A stretch of 7,905 nt of DNA, from positions 1 through 7,905 of the forward strand of contig JAEHDI010000918.1 in the NCBI GenBank assembly GCA_016880505.1. The letters are read 5' to 3'. Below the pieces are notes generated by a model. That model did no database searches. It was not told the DNA's origin and saw nothing but the letters and a program-made list of their open reading frames with translations. Both the position numbers and the translations under genes were made by a program. The DNA comes from Bryobacterales bacterium. Its GTDB lineage: Bacteria; Acidobacteriota; Terriglobia; Bryobacterales; Bryobacteraceae. Shown here piece after piece: positions 1-4,990 of this stretch (position 1 is its first letter; the number at the start of each line of letters is the position of its first letter).

Positions 1-196
1 CGCTGCAAACCGCAAACACTGAGATGGCTCTCATTATGCTCCTCCGAGCGAAATTGGCCCCTGGGCTGAGCGTAGCACCACGTTTCAGCGGGGCGCAACG
101 GAGGTTGGCCGTAATGGGAGAATCAGCCAGGCGGTCTCGACTTCGACAAATGCCAGTATCAGCCGGCTGTACCCGTCCCCAGTCGTTTTAAGGGGC
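1..196. other. Non-coding stretch, no gene seen
   Basis: I see no convincing reading frame, RNA gene or repeat here. A short CCCC/GGGG inverted repeat at 177-180 and 192-195 lies just past the stop of the possible small gene at 197-403. With only four base pairs and no T-run it is too weak to call a terminator. Confidence 0.5.
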
Positions 197-403
197 TTAT
201 GCTCCCTGCTCGGTTTGACTTCGATCTCCACTCAAATAGGTAACTTGATCGGTGAGGCTGCGTAGCTTGGCTTCGCCGCGCGAGACCAGCCGGCTTATCT
301 GGAGGAAGAAACAGTGCCAGTGATAGTCCTGCCTGCCGTTGACACAGACGCGCTGCTGATCCGGCCGGACCTCCTCGCGGCATGTCGGCAGATGGCACTT
401 CAC
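197..403 (-). CDS. Possible small Cys/His-rich protein, 68 aa, GTG start
   Basis: I do not recognise this protein. The frame encodes 68 residues with Cys3, Cys8, Cys20, His28, His30 and Cys31 packed into the first third (KCHLPTC, then RVC, then DYHWHC). That spacing looks like a small zinc-binding fold. A hydrophobic then charged stretch follows (FFLQISRLVSR). Counting codons by eye, about 41 of the first 50 end in G or C, as expected for a gene in this genome. The 23 codons upstream of the GTG are only about half G/C-ending, which supports a start near 403. After residue 50 the G/C-ending share also falls, so the tail may be decayed or weakly constrained. The GTG is the only usual start codon after the in-frame stop at 473-475, and it has no good Shine-Dalgarno sequence. 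The gene is isolated, about 200 bases beyond the TPR gene. It could be a genuine small protein, a gene remnant, or a chance frame. Confidence 0.4.
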   Translation of the reverse strand: MKCHLPTCREEVRPDQQRVCVNGRQDYHWHCFFLQISRLVSRGEAKLRSLTDQVTYLSGDRSQTEQGA

Positions 404-558
404 AGCCCCATTCTGCCAGCAACCCGCTGCCCTGTAAATACTCCCAAAGGTTAGCTGAGTCCTGGGCCGAGCTTACCGCAGCCGGTCGATCTCGCTTCCG
501 GCCAAGTACGCGCCCGTGCCCTCGGTTTAGACGCCTTGCGCACTAACGAGGGTCCCAG
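404..558. other. Non-coding stretch
   Basis: No gene, tRNA or recognisable regulatory site is supported here. The frame of the small protein stays open to 472 on the minus strand but has no usual start codon in this part. A short GGTCCC/GGGACC inverted repeat (551-556 and 558-563) overlaps the left edge of the large palindrome at 559-584 and could fold in competition with it. Confidence 0.4.
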
Positions 559-584
559 GGACCGGCGGGCGCGCCCGCCGGTCC
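559..584 (-). terminator. 26-base perfect palindrome after the TPR gene, possible terminator
   Basis: The 26 bases are their own reverse complement, made almost only of G and C, with the half-site GGACCGGCGGGCG. The palindrome begins 16 bases past the TPR stop codon. Transcribed RNA could form a very stable GC hairpin here. No T-run follows on either strand, so it is not a classic intrinsic terminator. It may mark the transcript end in a GC-rich genome, stabilise the 3' end, or bind a dimeric protein. Confidence 0.45.
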
Positions 585-600
585 GGCCGAAGTGTACCCC

Positions 601-1758
601 CTACCGCTTGATCAGTTCCGCGCGTGCCAGGATCTTCGGGTCATGAGCGCCGATCGCCAGGACGGCTTCCATCTGTCTGCGCGCCTCCGCGCGCCGCCCG
701 CTCTTGTACAGCGCCCAGGCGTGGGCGTCCAAAGTGTAAAGGTCCCGCCGCCGGGCTAGCTCCAGTTGTGCGATCCGCAAGCTCTCGGCCGGCTTCTTCG
801 CATAGTTGGCGTAGTAGAAGATCAGCTCCCGGTTTGCGTTGTCCCACTGAGCGCTTTCGGCGAGCGCTTTCTTTTCGAACTCCGTGTAACAGTTCCTGGC
901 TTCCTCGACTCTCCCGGCCAGGGCCAGAGCCTCGGCAAGCTCATAGAGATTCTCCGCATGAGGGGCGGCCTCGTAACGCTGCTTCAGTAACCCGACAGCC
1001 TGTTCATACTCCTTCTGCTCGATGCGCAATTTGGCTAGATTTCCCAGGGCGTAGTGATATCCCGGAAAGAGCGCAAGCGCCTCCTGAAGCAGCTTCTCTG
1101 CTTCGCCCGTCTCACCTGTAAACAACTTCAGGTGCGCCATCTGTGTGAGGATCCACGCTCTTTCTTCGAGTTCCGCGGGTGGTGTGGACTGGTAGGCCAT
1201 CTCCATCAGTTCGAGGGAGCCCGCGGTATCTCCGAAGATCTCGCGGAGGTACGCGGCGCGTGTCAAGCCGGCGATATTTCCAGGGCGAAGCTTCAGCATC
1301 CAGTTCGCCGCCTTCTCGGCCTCATCGTAGTTCCCGAGCTCTGCATTGGCGTCGGTGAGATAGGCGTATACGAGCAGATCGTCCGGCACACGTTTGTTCA
1401 GGACCTTTGCCGCCTCCAGCGCCTGGGCGAACTCGTGCTTGCCGAGGAGGATCCACACGCGCGCCTTCTCTCCGCCGGGATTGCCGGGGGCCAAAGCCAG
1501 TGACTTCTTTACGGCTTCCTCGGCCTGCGTGTAGTAGGTTACGTCCGAAGTTTCCCGGGCCCGGCGGGCAAACGCGAAGGCCAGTTCGTTATACGGATCA
1601 GCTTGGCGTGGGTTCTTCTCGATGGCCTGTTTTGACCGTTCGATGCTTTGCTCCGCAGGCGACAGTTTGGCGGTGTTCAGTCTGGTCGAGGTTTGAGCAA
1701 GTCCGGTCAGCGCGCAGCAGAGCAGCAAGAGCCAGATAGCGGTAAGCAGTCTCTTCAT
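601..1758 (-). CDS. Exported tetratricopeptide-repeat protein
   Basis: A 385-residue protein with an N-terminal signal sequence: MKR, then hydrophobic residues about 4-19, with likely signal peptidase cleavage after GLA near residue 21. There is no proper lipobox, although two cysteines lie in the hydrophobic core. The rest is alpha-helical and built of TPR-like helix pairs. Clear repeats include NYDEAEKAANWMLKLRPGN (about 143-161), TGEAEKLLQEALALFPGY (217-234), EYEQAVGLLKQRYEAAP (250-266) and GRVEEARNCYTEF (282-294), with a last pair near 343-375 (AWALYKSGRRAEARRQME). TPR proteins act as protein-binding scaffolds, so this is probably a periplasmic partner or assembly factor; no catalytic motif is visible. 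The start at 1758 is chosen over an in-frame ATG at 1812 because it carries the signal peptide and has AAAGGA six bases upstream. It lies 63 bases after the DUF4331 gene, probably co-transcribed through a terminator-like hairpin. Confidence 0.85.
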   Translation of the reverse strand: MKRLLTAIWLLLLCCALTGLAQTSTRLNTAKLSPAEQSIERSKQAIEKNPRQADPYNELAFAFARRARETSDVTYYTQAEEAVKKSLALAPGNPGGEKARVWILLGKHEFAQALEAAKVLNKRVPDDLLVYAYLTDANAELGNYDEAEKAANWMLKLRPGNIAGLTRAAYLREIFGDTAGSLELMEMAYQSTPPAELEERAWILTQMAHLKLFTGETGEAEKLLQEALALFPGYHYALGNLAKLRIEQKEYEQAVGLLKQRYEAAPHAENLYELAEALALAGRVEEARNCYTEFEKKALAESAQWDNANRELIFYYANYAKKPAESLRIAQLELARRRDLYTLDAHAWALYKSGRRAEARRQMEAVLAIGAHDPKILARAELIKR

Positions 1759-1763
1759 GGTGA

Positions 1764-1769
1764 TCCTTT
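1764..1769 (-). promoter_or_regulatory. Ribosome-binding site of the TPR gene
   Basis: AAAGGA on the minus strand, six bases before the ATG at 1758. It decides that start over the upstream in-frame ATG at 1812. It directly follows the T-run of the hairpin at 1771-1816, so folding there could affect both termination and ribosome access. Confidence 0.75.
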
Positions 1770-1770
1770 C

Positions 1771-1816
1771 AAAAATGGTCCGTGACCGCTCTCGCATGCG
1801 GCGGGCGGCCACGGAC
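1771..1816 (-). terminator. Terminator-like hairpin between DUF4331 and TPR genes
   Basis: On the minus strand GTCCGTG (1816-1810) pairs with CACGGAC (1784-1778). A G-T wobble (1809 with 1785) and CCGC/GCGG (1808-1805 with 1789-1786) extend the stem to about 12 base pairs, around a 15-base loop. The descending arm is followed by CA and then five T residues (1775-1771). This is the layout of a Rho-independent terminator. It begins 5 bases past the DUF4331 stop codon and ends just before the TPR ribosome-binding site. It could therefore be a full terminator, or a leaky one that lowers TPR expression relative to DUF4331. No folding energy was calculated. Confidence 0.65.
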
Positions 1817-1821
1817 GCTGA

Positions 1822-3348
1822 CTACATCACGGGGCAGATGCCATCCGGATGGCCAGAGCAGCCAACCTGGGTCGGGCCGACGTGATGGCTGTCGCGCCCA
1901 CTCAGCGCCGGCTGGACGTATGGGAAAGTCGCACGGAAGCCCACGCCGTCGCCGTCGGTGTTCACGCCGTCTCCGATCCGTGTGCCGAAGGCGACCGGGT
2001 CCTTCAGTATCCCGGCGACTGCGCGCGCCGCGATGTCGGTTACATCGTCGATCGGCCGCCGCCCGTTCGGAAAGCCCGCGGGATCGTCGTTGGTCGGGTC
2101 GCTATCCAGCAACGTCAGAAAACCCAGCCTCTTCTGGCCGGCCACTGCTGTCGGCGGAATGCCGGTGTTGACCCGGAGGAGATCGGCGATGACGCCTGTG
2201 TCACCGGGTCCGCAGCCGGGGCATACGGGCGCCGTGTACTGCACCAGCGGCAGCAGGTCGGTGCGGGCGCCGCTCGGCACTGGTATGCCGAATGACGCGA
2301 AGATGTCAGCGAGCAGCGGGTGGAGGAAGAAGCCCGCAAACTGGCCGTCGTTCTCGGGGTCATCCATGCTCCACCGGTCTTTCGATCCGATCCCGATGAT
2401 CAGCTCGTTGATCAGAGGGTTGCCCATGCGCTGCACTTGCTGGAAGGGCCCGCTATTTGACGACGGGTGCGGCGATCGGCGCACAGTGAGTCTTCGCCGT
2501 GAAGTGCTTCCGTATGTGCCGATGACTGCCTCCTTCTCTCCGGCGCTGTGCGGGTTGCCGTCCACCGTGAGCATCGTTGTCGGCACCTCGAGCACGATGC
2601 TGTTCACGTTAAAGCCCGCGACCGCGTCCGGAGCGTAGTTGTTGTGATCATCAGCGTCCACCGCCGCGCTGAGCACGCCGCCTCCGGCCGCCACCCGGAA
2701 GTTGAGTGAGTCAAACGCGGCGCCCAGGTCAATGGCGAACGGGTCGTTTACGGTCCCGGCAAACACTCGCACACCGCCCCCAAGGTCATAGATCCCCTGG
2801 CTGTAGAGTGCATTGTAGTCGGGCATTGTTCTGGGACCAACGTTGGTCGGCACCGCGAACAGCGCCTGGCCGCCGGAGAGATCTGTGCGCACGCCATTCT
2901 TCACCATGGTGACGCTGTACGTCTGGCGTAAGTTCAGGCCCACGGAGTCGGGTCCATCCAGCGCCGTAACTGGTGGAATGCGCGCGATGCCTCCGACGGC
3001 CGCGGTAAAGACGCCCGGCAGCCGGTATTCCGTCCTAAATCGGAATTGGAAGACAACATCTTCGGCCCTCCCGTCTCTATTGTTGTCAACATGCATCTCA
3101 TAGAGAATGTTGGGGTCGAAGGGGAAATAGTTGGGTCCGTTGGAAGGCTCCAGCAGAGGATCGACGTTCAGAATCATCGTGACTTTACCCGGATTGTCAT
3201 AACTGACAAACGTGTACCAGTCTGTGATGTCGGCAGGCCGGTCCAAAGCCGTGATGGGCGCTTCGCGATGGCTAGCGGCAAACAGACTCGACGGCGTCGC
3301 CAGGAACGCCGTCAGAGCCAGAGCGACGATTGGTTTGATTTTGTTCAT
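1822..3348 (-). CDS. Exported DUF4331 family protein
   Basis: A 508-residue protein with a signal peptide (MNKIK, hydrophobic to about residue 24) and probable cleavage just before SHREAP at 26-31. SHREAP near the mature N-terminus is the hallmark of the DUF4331 family, whose function is unknown. Other family features are the ADITDWYTFVS segment (39-49), the acidic loop DNNRDGRAED (88-97) followed by VVFQFRFRTEYR, the VQRMGNPLINELIIG block (305-319), and GFPNGRRPIDDVTDIAARAV (425-444). The loop resembles calcium-binding DxNxDG loops, and a second similar loop, NTDGDG, lies at 463-468. Less usual are a basic insert (SRRRLTVRRS, 283-292), a CPGC pair (376-379) and a Cys/His-rich tail (HHVGPTQVGCSGHPDGICPV, 488-507). 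The start at 3348 is supported by AAAGGAG five bases upstream and by the signal peptide; an in-frame ATG at 3399 would place 17 charged residues before the signal. The gene follows the sigma/anti-sigma pair after 156 bases. Confidence 0.92.
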   Translation of the reverse strand: MNKIKPIVALALTAFLATPSSLFAASHREAPITALDRPADITDWYTFVSYDNPGKVTMILNVDPLLEPSNGPNYFPFDPNILYEMHVDNNRDGRAEDVVFQFRFRTEYRLPGVFTAAVGGIARIPPVTALDGPDSVGLNLRQTYSVTMVKNGVRTDLSGGQALFAVPTNVGPRTMPDYNALYSQGIYDLGGGVRVFAGTVNDPFAIDLGAAFDSLNFRVAAGGGVLSAAVDADDHNNYAPDAVAGFNVNSIVLEVPTTMLTVDGNPHSAGEKEAVIGTYGSTSRRRLTVRRSPHPSSNSGPFQQVQRMGNPLINELIIGIGSKDRWSMDDPENDGQFAGFFLHPLLADIFASFGIPVPSGARTDLLPLVQYTAPVCPGCGPGDTGVIADLLRVNTGIPPTAVAGQKRLGFLTLLDSDPTNDDPAGFPNGRRPIDDVTDIAARAVAGILKDPVAFGTRIGDGVNTDGDGVGFRATFPYVQPALSGRDSHHVGPTQVGCSGHPDGICPVM

Positions 3349-3353
3349 ACAGG

Positions 3354-3360
3354 CTCCTTT
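3354..3360 (-). promoter_or_regulatory. Ribosome-binding site of the DUF4331 gene
   Basis: AAAGGAG on the minus strand, five bases before the ATG at 3348, a near-ideal Shine-Dalgarno site that fixes the start. It lies in the element TTGAAAGGA, which also appears just upstream of the TPR start. Confidence 0.85.
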
Positions 3361-3363
3361 CAA

Positions 3364-3400
3364 GGTGTGGGACAGTCTGTCGGCCAAGCATCTCCACACC
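3364..3400 (-). promoter_or_regulatory. Leader hairpin upstream of the DUF4331 ribosome-binding site
   Basis: GGTGTGG (minus strand, 3400-3394) and CCACACC (3370-3364) form a 7-base-pair inverted repeat around a 23-base loop. The descending arm ends three bases before the Shine-Dalgarno sequence. There is no T-run, so it looks more like a 5' leader structure than a terminator. Any effect on translation or RNA stability is inference. Confidence 0.4.
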
Positions 3401-3444
3401 CGAAAAGGCGCGCTGCATTTCGACCGATTCCGCCCACGACTACC

Positions 3445-3473
3445 AATACGAGGCAGCCTGGCGGAATGGATTC
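3445..3473 (-). promoter_or_regulatory. Candidate ECF-type promoter of the DUF4331 gene
   Basis: On the minus strand GAATCC (3473-3468) is followed after 17 bases by CGTATT (3450-3445), a plausible -35/-10 spacing for an ECF sigma factor, with transcription then starting roughly 90 bases before the ATG. GAATC also occurs in two nearby places (GCGAATCCC just upstream and GGAATCGG near 3432-3424). No experimentally defined consensus for this sigma factor is available to me, and the same pair is not seen upstream of the sigma gene, so this is speculative. Confidence 0.22.
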
Positions 3474-3504
3474 GTAGTGGGATTCGCTGTTGGAAGAAGG
3501 TGAC

Positions 3505-4131
3505 TTACTGCACCGATCCGGGGAGCAGTTCGTCGTGTCGTGAAGAAACGATCAGAAGAATGCAGCCGTTTACTGTAGTGCTTACATCATGGATTGAGTC
3601 TCCGGCGGCGCACTGATAATCGCCGGCCCTCAAAACCACGTCGCCGACGCGAAGGTCTCCTTCGACAACCAGGCACTCCTCCGGTCCGCCGTGCCGGTGA
3701 GGAGGGTAGGAGGACCCGGGCTCCATGCGCACCAGCATCGTGACGGTATCCCGGGCGGGGTCCACGTAGAGCTGCTTCGCAAACACTCCCGGAAGCCCCG
3801 TGGGCATCCACGCGCCTTCATGTCGCCGCACGACGTGGAGTCCGGTGGGCGAAGACGGCTTCCAGGACTTCCAAACTTGCGGTCCGGTCTCTGGCGCGGC
3901 GGAGGCGATGGCGAGAACCCTTTCCCGCACCTTCGGGTGAGGACGGCTTCCAGGAAGCGCAGCCGGGAGCATGGCGGCGGTCTCCCGAAAGACGCGCAAT
4001 TCGGACTCGCAAATCGCGCAGCCTTCTTTCACGTGGTCCTCAAACTCCTTCGCCTTTTGAGGCTCGAGCGCGCCTACCGCATACAGGGCGGCTAGTTCAA
4101 GGATTTCGTCCGTCACGCGCTTATGTTCCAT
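3505..4131 (-). CDS. ChrR-type anti-sigma factor, zinc finger plus cupin
   Basis: A 208-residue cytoplasmic protein with no membrane segment. The N-terminal domain (about 1-60) has the helical anti-sigma fold signature LELAALYAVGALEP and a zinc motif His33-x4-Cys38-x2-Cys41. In known proteins of this type the domain binds and silences the partner sigma factor; His3 may be the fourth ligand. The C-terminal domain (about 100-198) is a cupin with His145, His147, Glu151 and His181, the ligand pattern of the cupin domain of Rhodobacter ChrR, which senses singlet oxygen. A linker rich in Pro, Ser and Ala (about 58-98) joins them. Extra cysteines at 153, 174 and 190 lie in the cupin domain. The gene starts 10 bases after the sigma factor stop, with its ribosome-binding site overlapping that stop, so the two are probably translationally coupled. 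The actual signal sensed here is not shown by sequence. Confidence 0.88.
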   Translation of the reverse strand: MEHKRVTDEILELAALYAVGALEPQKAKEFEDHVKEGCAICESELRVFRETAAMLPAALPGSRPHPKVRERVLAIASAAPETGPQVWKSWKPSSPTGLHVVRRHEGAWMPTGLPGVFAKQLYVDPARDTVTMLVRMEPGSSYPPHRHGGPEECLVVEGDLRVGDVVLRAGDYQCAAGDSIHDVSTTVNGCILLIVSSRHDELLPGSVQ

Positions 4132-4138
4132 GCCCCGA

Positions 4139-4143
4139 TCCCT
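4139..4143 (-). promoter_or_regulatory. Ribosome-binding site of the anti-sigma gene, overlapping the sigma stop codon
   Basis: AGGGA on the minus strand, seven bases before the ATG at 4131. Its first two bases belong to the TAG stop of the sigma gene. Ribosomes finishing the sigma factor would be placed to start the anti-sigma factor, which suits a pair needed in matched amounts. Confidence 0.6.
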
Positions 4144-4795
4144 AATGTGCCTCCAGTGCAGGCTCGAGTAGTTGCCGTAGTTTCATCATCCCTAATCGGA
4201 TGCGCGTTTTCACGGTGCCGAGCGGCTGCCTGAGCCTAGCCGCCAGCTCCGAATGACTTAGCCCGGAAAAAAAGGCAAGTTCGATGGCCTCCCGTTGCTC
4301 AGGCGATAATTCGCGCAGAGCCGCCCACACTAGACGGCGCTGCTGGTTCATCGCCGCTGTCTCGTCCGGGGACTCTTCGGGAGAGCGCGGCTCGGCGAGA
4401 CTCTCGAGCGGGGTCTCCTTCTCCCTCCGCGTCGCCCTAGAGCGCAGGCGGTCCAGCGCGCGGCTGCGTGCCAGCATCACCAGCCACGAGGTGGCGCTTC
4501 CCCGCGAACTGTCGAAGCTGGACGCCGTTCGCCATACCTGCGCGTAAACGTCCACGGTGGCCTCGTCCGCATCGGCGCTGTCGCCGAGGATCCGGAGCGC
4601 GGTGCCGTGCACCAACGGCGAAGTCTCGTCGTACAGGCGAGCCAGCGCATCATGGTCGCCGGCCGCCACCATCTCAACGTGCTGATTCCAGAGCCGGTGC
4701 TGCTCACGGATGCCGGCAGTGAGTTGCTCATGCTCGGTCGCGGCAGGGGCCATCTTAGCTGATACGGCCTTGCGCCCGGCTTTGGATTCACTCAT
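4142..4795 (-). CDS. ECF-family RNA polymerase sigma factor
   Basis: A 217-residue sigma-70 family protein with only regions 2 and 4, as in ECF (group 4) sigma factors. Region 2 spans about 53-120 (LYDETSPLVHGTALRILGDS, then VDVYAQVWRTASSFD and TSWLVMLARSRALDRLRSR) and binds core polymerase and the -10 element. An acidic Glu/Pro/Ser linker (about 125-148) leads to region 4 (about 152-210; LRELSPEQREAIELAFFSGL, then the helix-turn-helix SHSELAARLRQPLGTVKTRI), which reads the -35 element. The sequence style is SigK-like, which commonly pairs with zinc-finger anti-sigma factors. The N-terminus has about 35 extra residues before the conserved core. The first ATG (4795) is preceded only by G-runs; an internal ATG at residue 15 has no better site, so the longer form is kept. 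The anti-sigma gene follows directly, and an extended -10 promoter lies about 40 bases upstream. Confidence 0.93.
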   Translation of the reverse strand: MSESKAGRKAVSAKMAPAATEHEQLTAGIREQHRLWNQHVEMVAAGDHDALARLYDETSPLVHGTALRILGDSADADEATVDVYAQVWRTASSFDSSRGSATSWLVMLARSRALDRLRSRATRREKETPLESLAEPRSPEESPDETAAMNQQRRLVWAALRELSPEQREAIELAFFSGLSHSELAARLRQPLGTVKTRIRLGMMKLRQLLEPALEAH

Positions 4796-4832
4796 GGGAA
4801 GGCCCCGAGTCCCCCCTTCGGAATTGCCTGAC

Positions 4833-4841
4833 AGTATAGCA
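4833..4841 (-). promoter_or_regulatory. Extended -10 promoter of the sigma/anti-sigma operon
   Basis: TGCTATACT on the minus strand is a TGn extended -10 element with TATACT, one base from the TATAAT consensus. The -35 region at the proper distance is poor (no TTGACA-like hexamer), which is usual for extended -10 promoters. Its sequence points to the housekeeping sigma factor rather than autoregulation, with transcription starting about 30 bases before the ATG. The short leader carries two G-runs and a GAAGG/CCTTC inverted repeat (4815-4819 and 4798-4802) next to the start codon. Confidence 0.55.
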
Positions 4842-4933
4842 CCCGAAATCCAGGAGAACCTGTGTTGAAGCGGGGAATATCGTTGCAGCTCGGAGGGAAG
4901 TAGCCGCGCTTAGCGGTTTCGGCCCAGACAAAT

Positions 4934-4972
4934 GCCGCGCTGCACCCCTAAGCTCCGGAGCGCAGCGCAGGC
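4934..4972 (-). terminator. Two-part inverted repeat after the receptor gene, possible terminator
   Basis: GCC-GCGCTGC (4934-4943) pairs with GCAGCGC-A-GGC (4962-4972), giving about 10 base pairs with one bulged base. The inner GCTCCGGAGC (4952-4961) is itself a palindrome and can form a second short hairpin. On the minus strand the structure is followed by ATTTGTCT, a weak T-rich tail. Its position, 18 bases after the receptor stop codon, suits a transcription terminator that separates the receptor gene from the sigma operon. Confidence 0.45.
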
Positions 4973-4990
4973 TAGGAATTCACAATAGGG

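Noticed and set aside
159..422. 87-residue minus-strand frame with a TTG start overlapping the small Cys/His-rich frame
   Set aside because: Its codon third positions are much less G/C-rich than those of the 197-403 frame, and its sequence is low in order and without motif, so it is probably the shadow frame.
1..600. tRNA, CRISPR array or mobile-element remains in the gene-poor end
   Set aside because: No cloverleaf with a T-arm GTTCGA-like motif, no regularly spaced repeats, and no transposase fragment or terminal inverted repeats could be found by eye.
1741..1758. Lipoprotein signal in the TPR protein, because of the Cys-Cys pair in its signal peptide
   Set aside because: The residues before the cysteines (LLL) do not fit a lipobox, and an ordinary cleavage site (GLA) follows.
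1759..1812. Upstream in-frame ATG that would lengthen the TPR protein by 18 residues
   Set aside because: The extension is Arg-rich, is encoded by the terminator-like hairpin, and would bury the signal peptide; the ATG at 1758 has its own ribosome-binding site.
3349..3399. Upstream in-frame ATG that would lengthen the DUF4331 protein by 17 residues
   Set aside because: It would put charged residues before the signal peptide and ignore the strong AAAGGAG site just ahead of the ATG at 3348.
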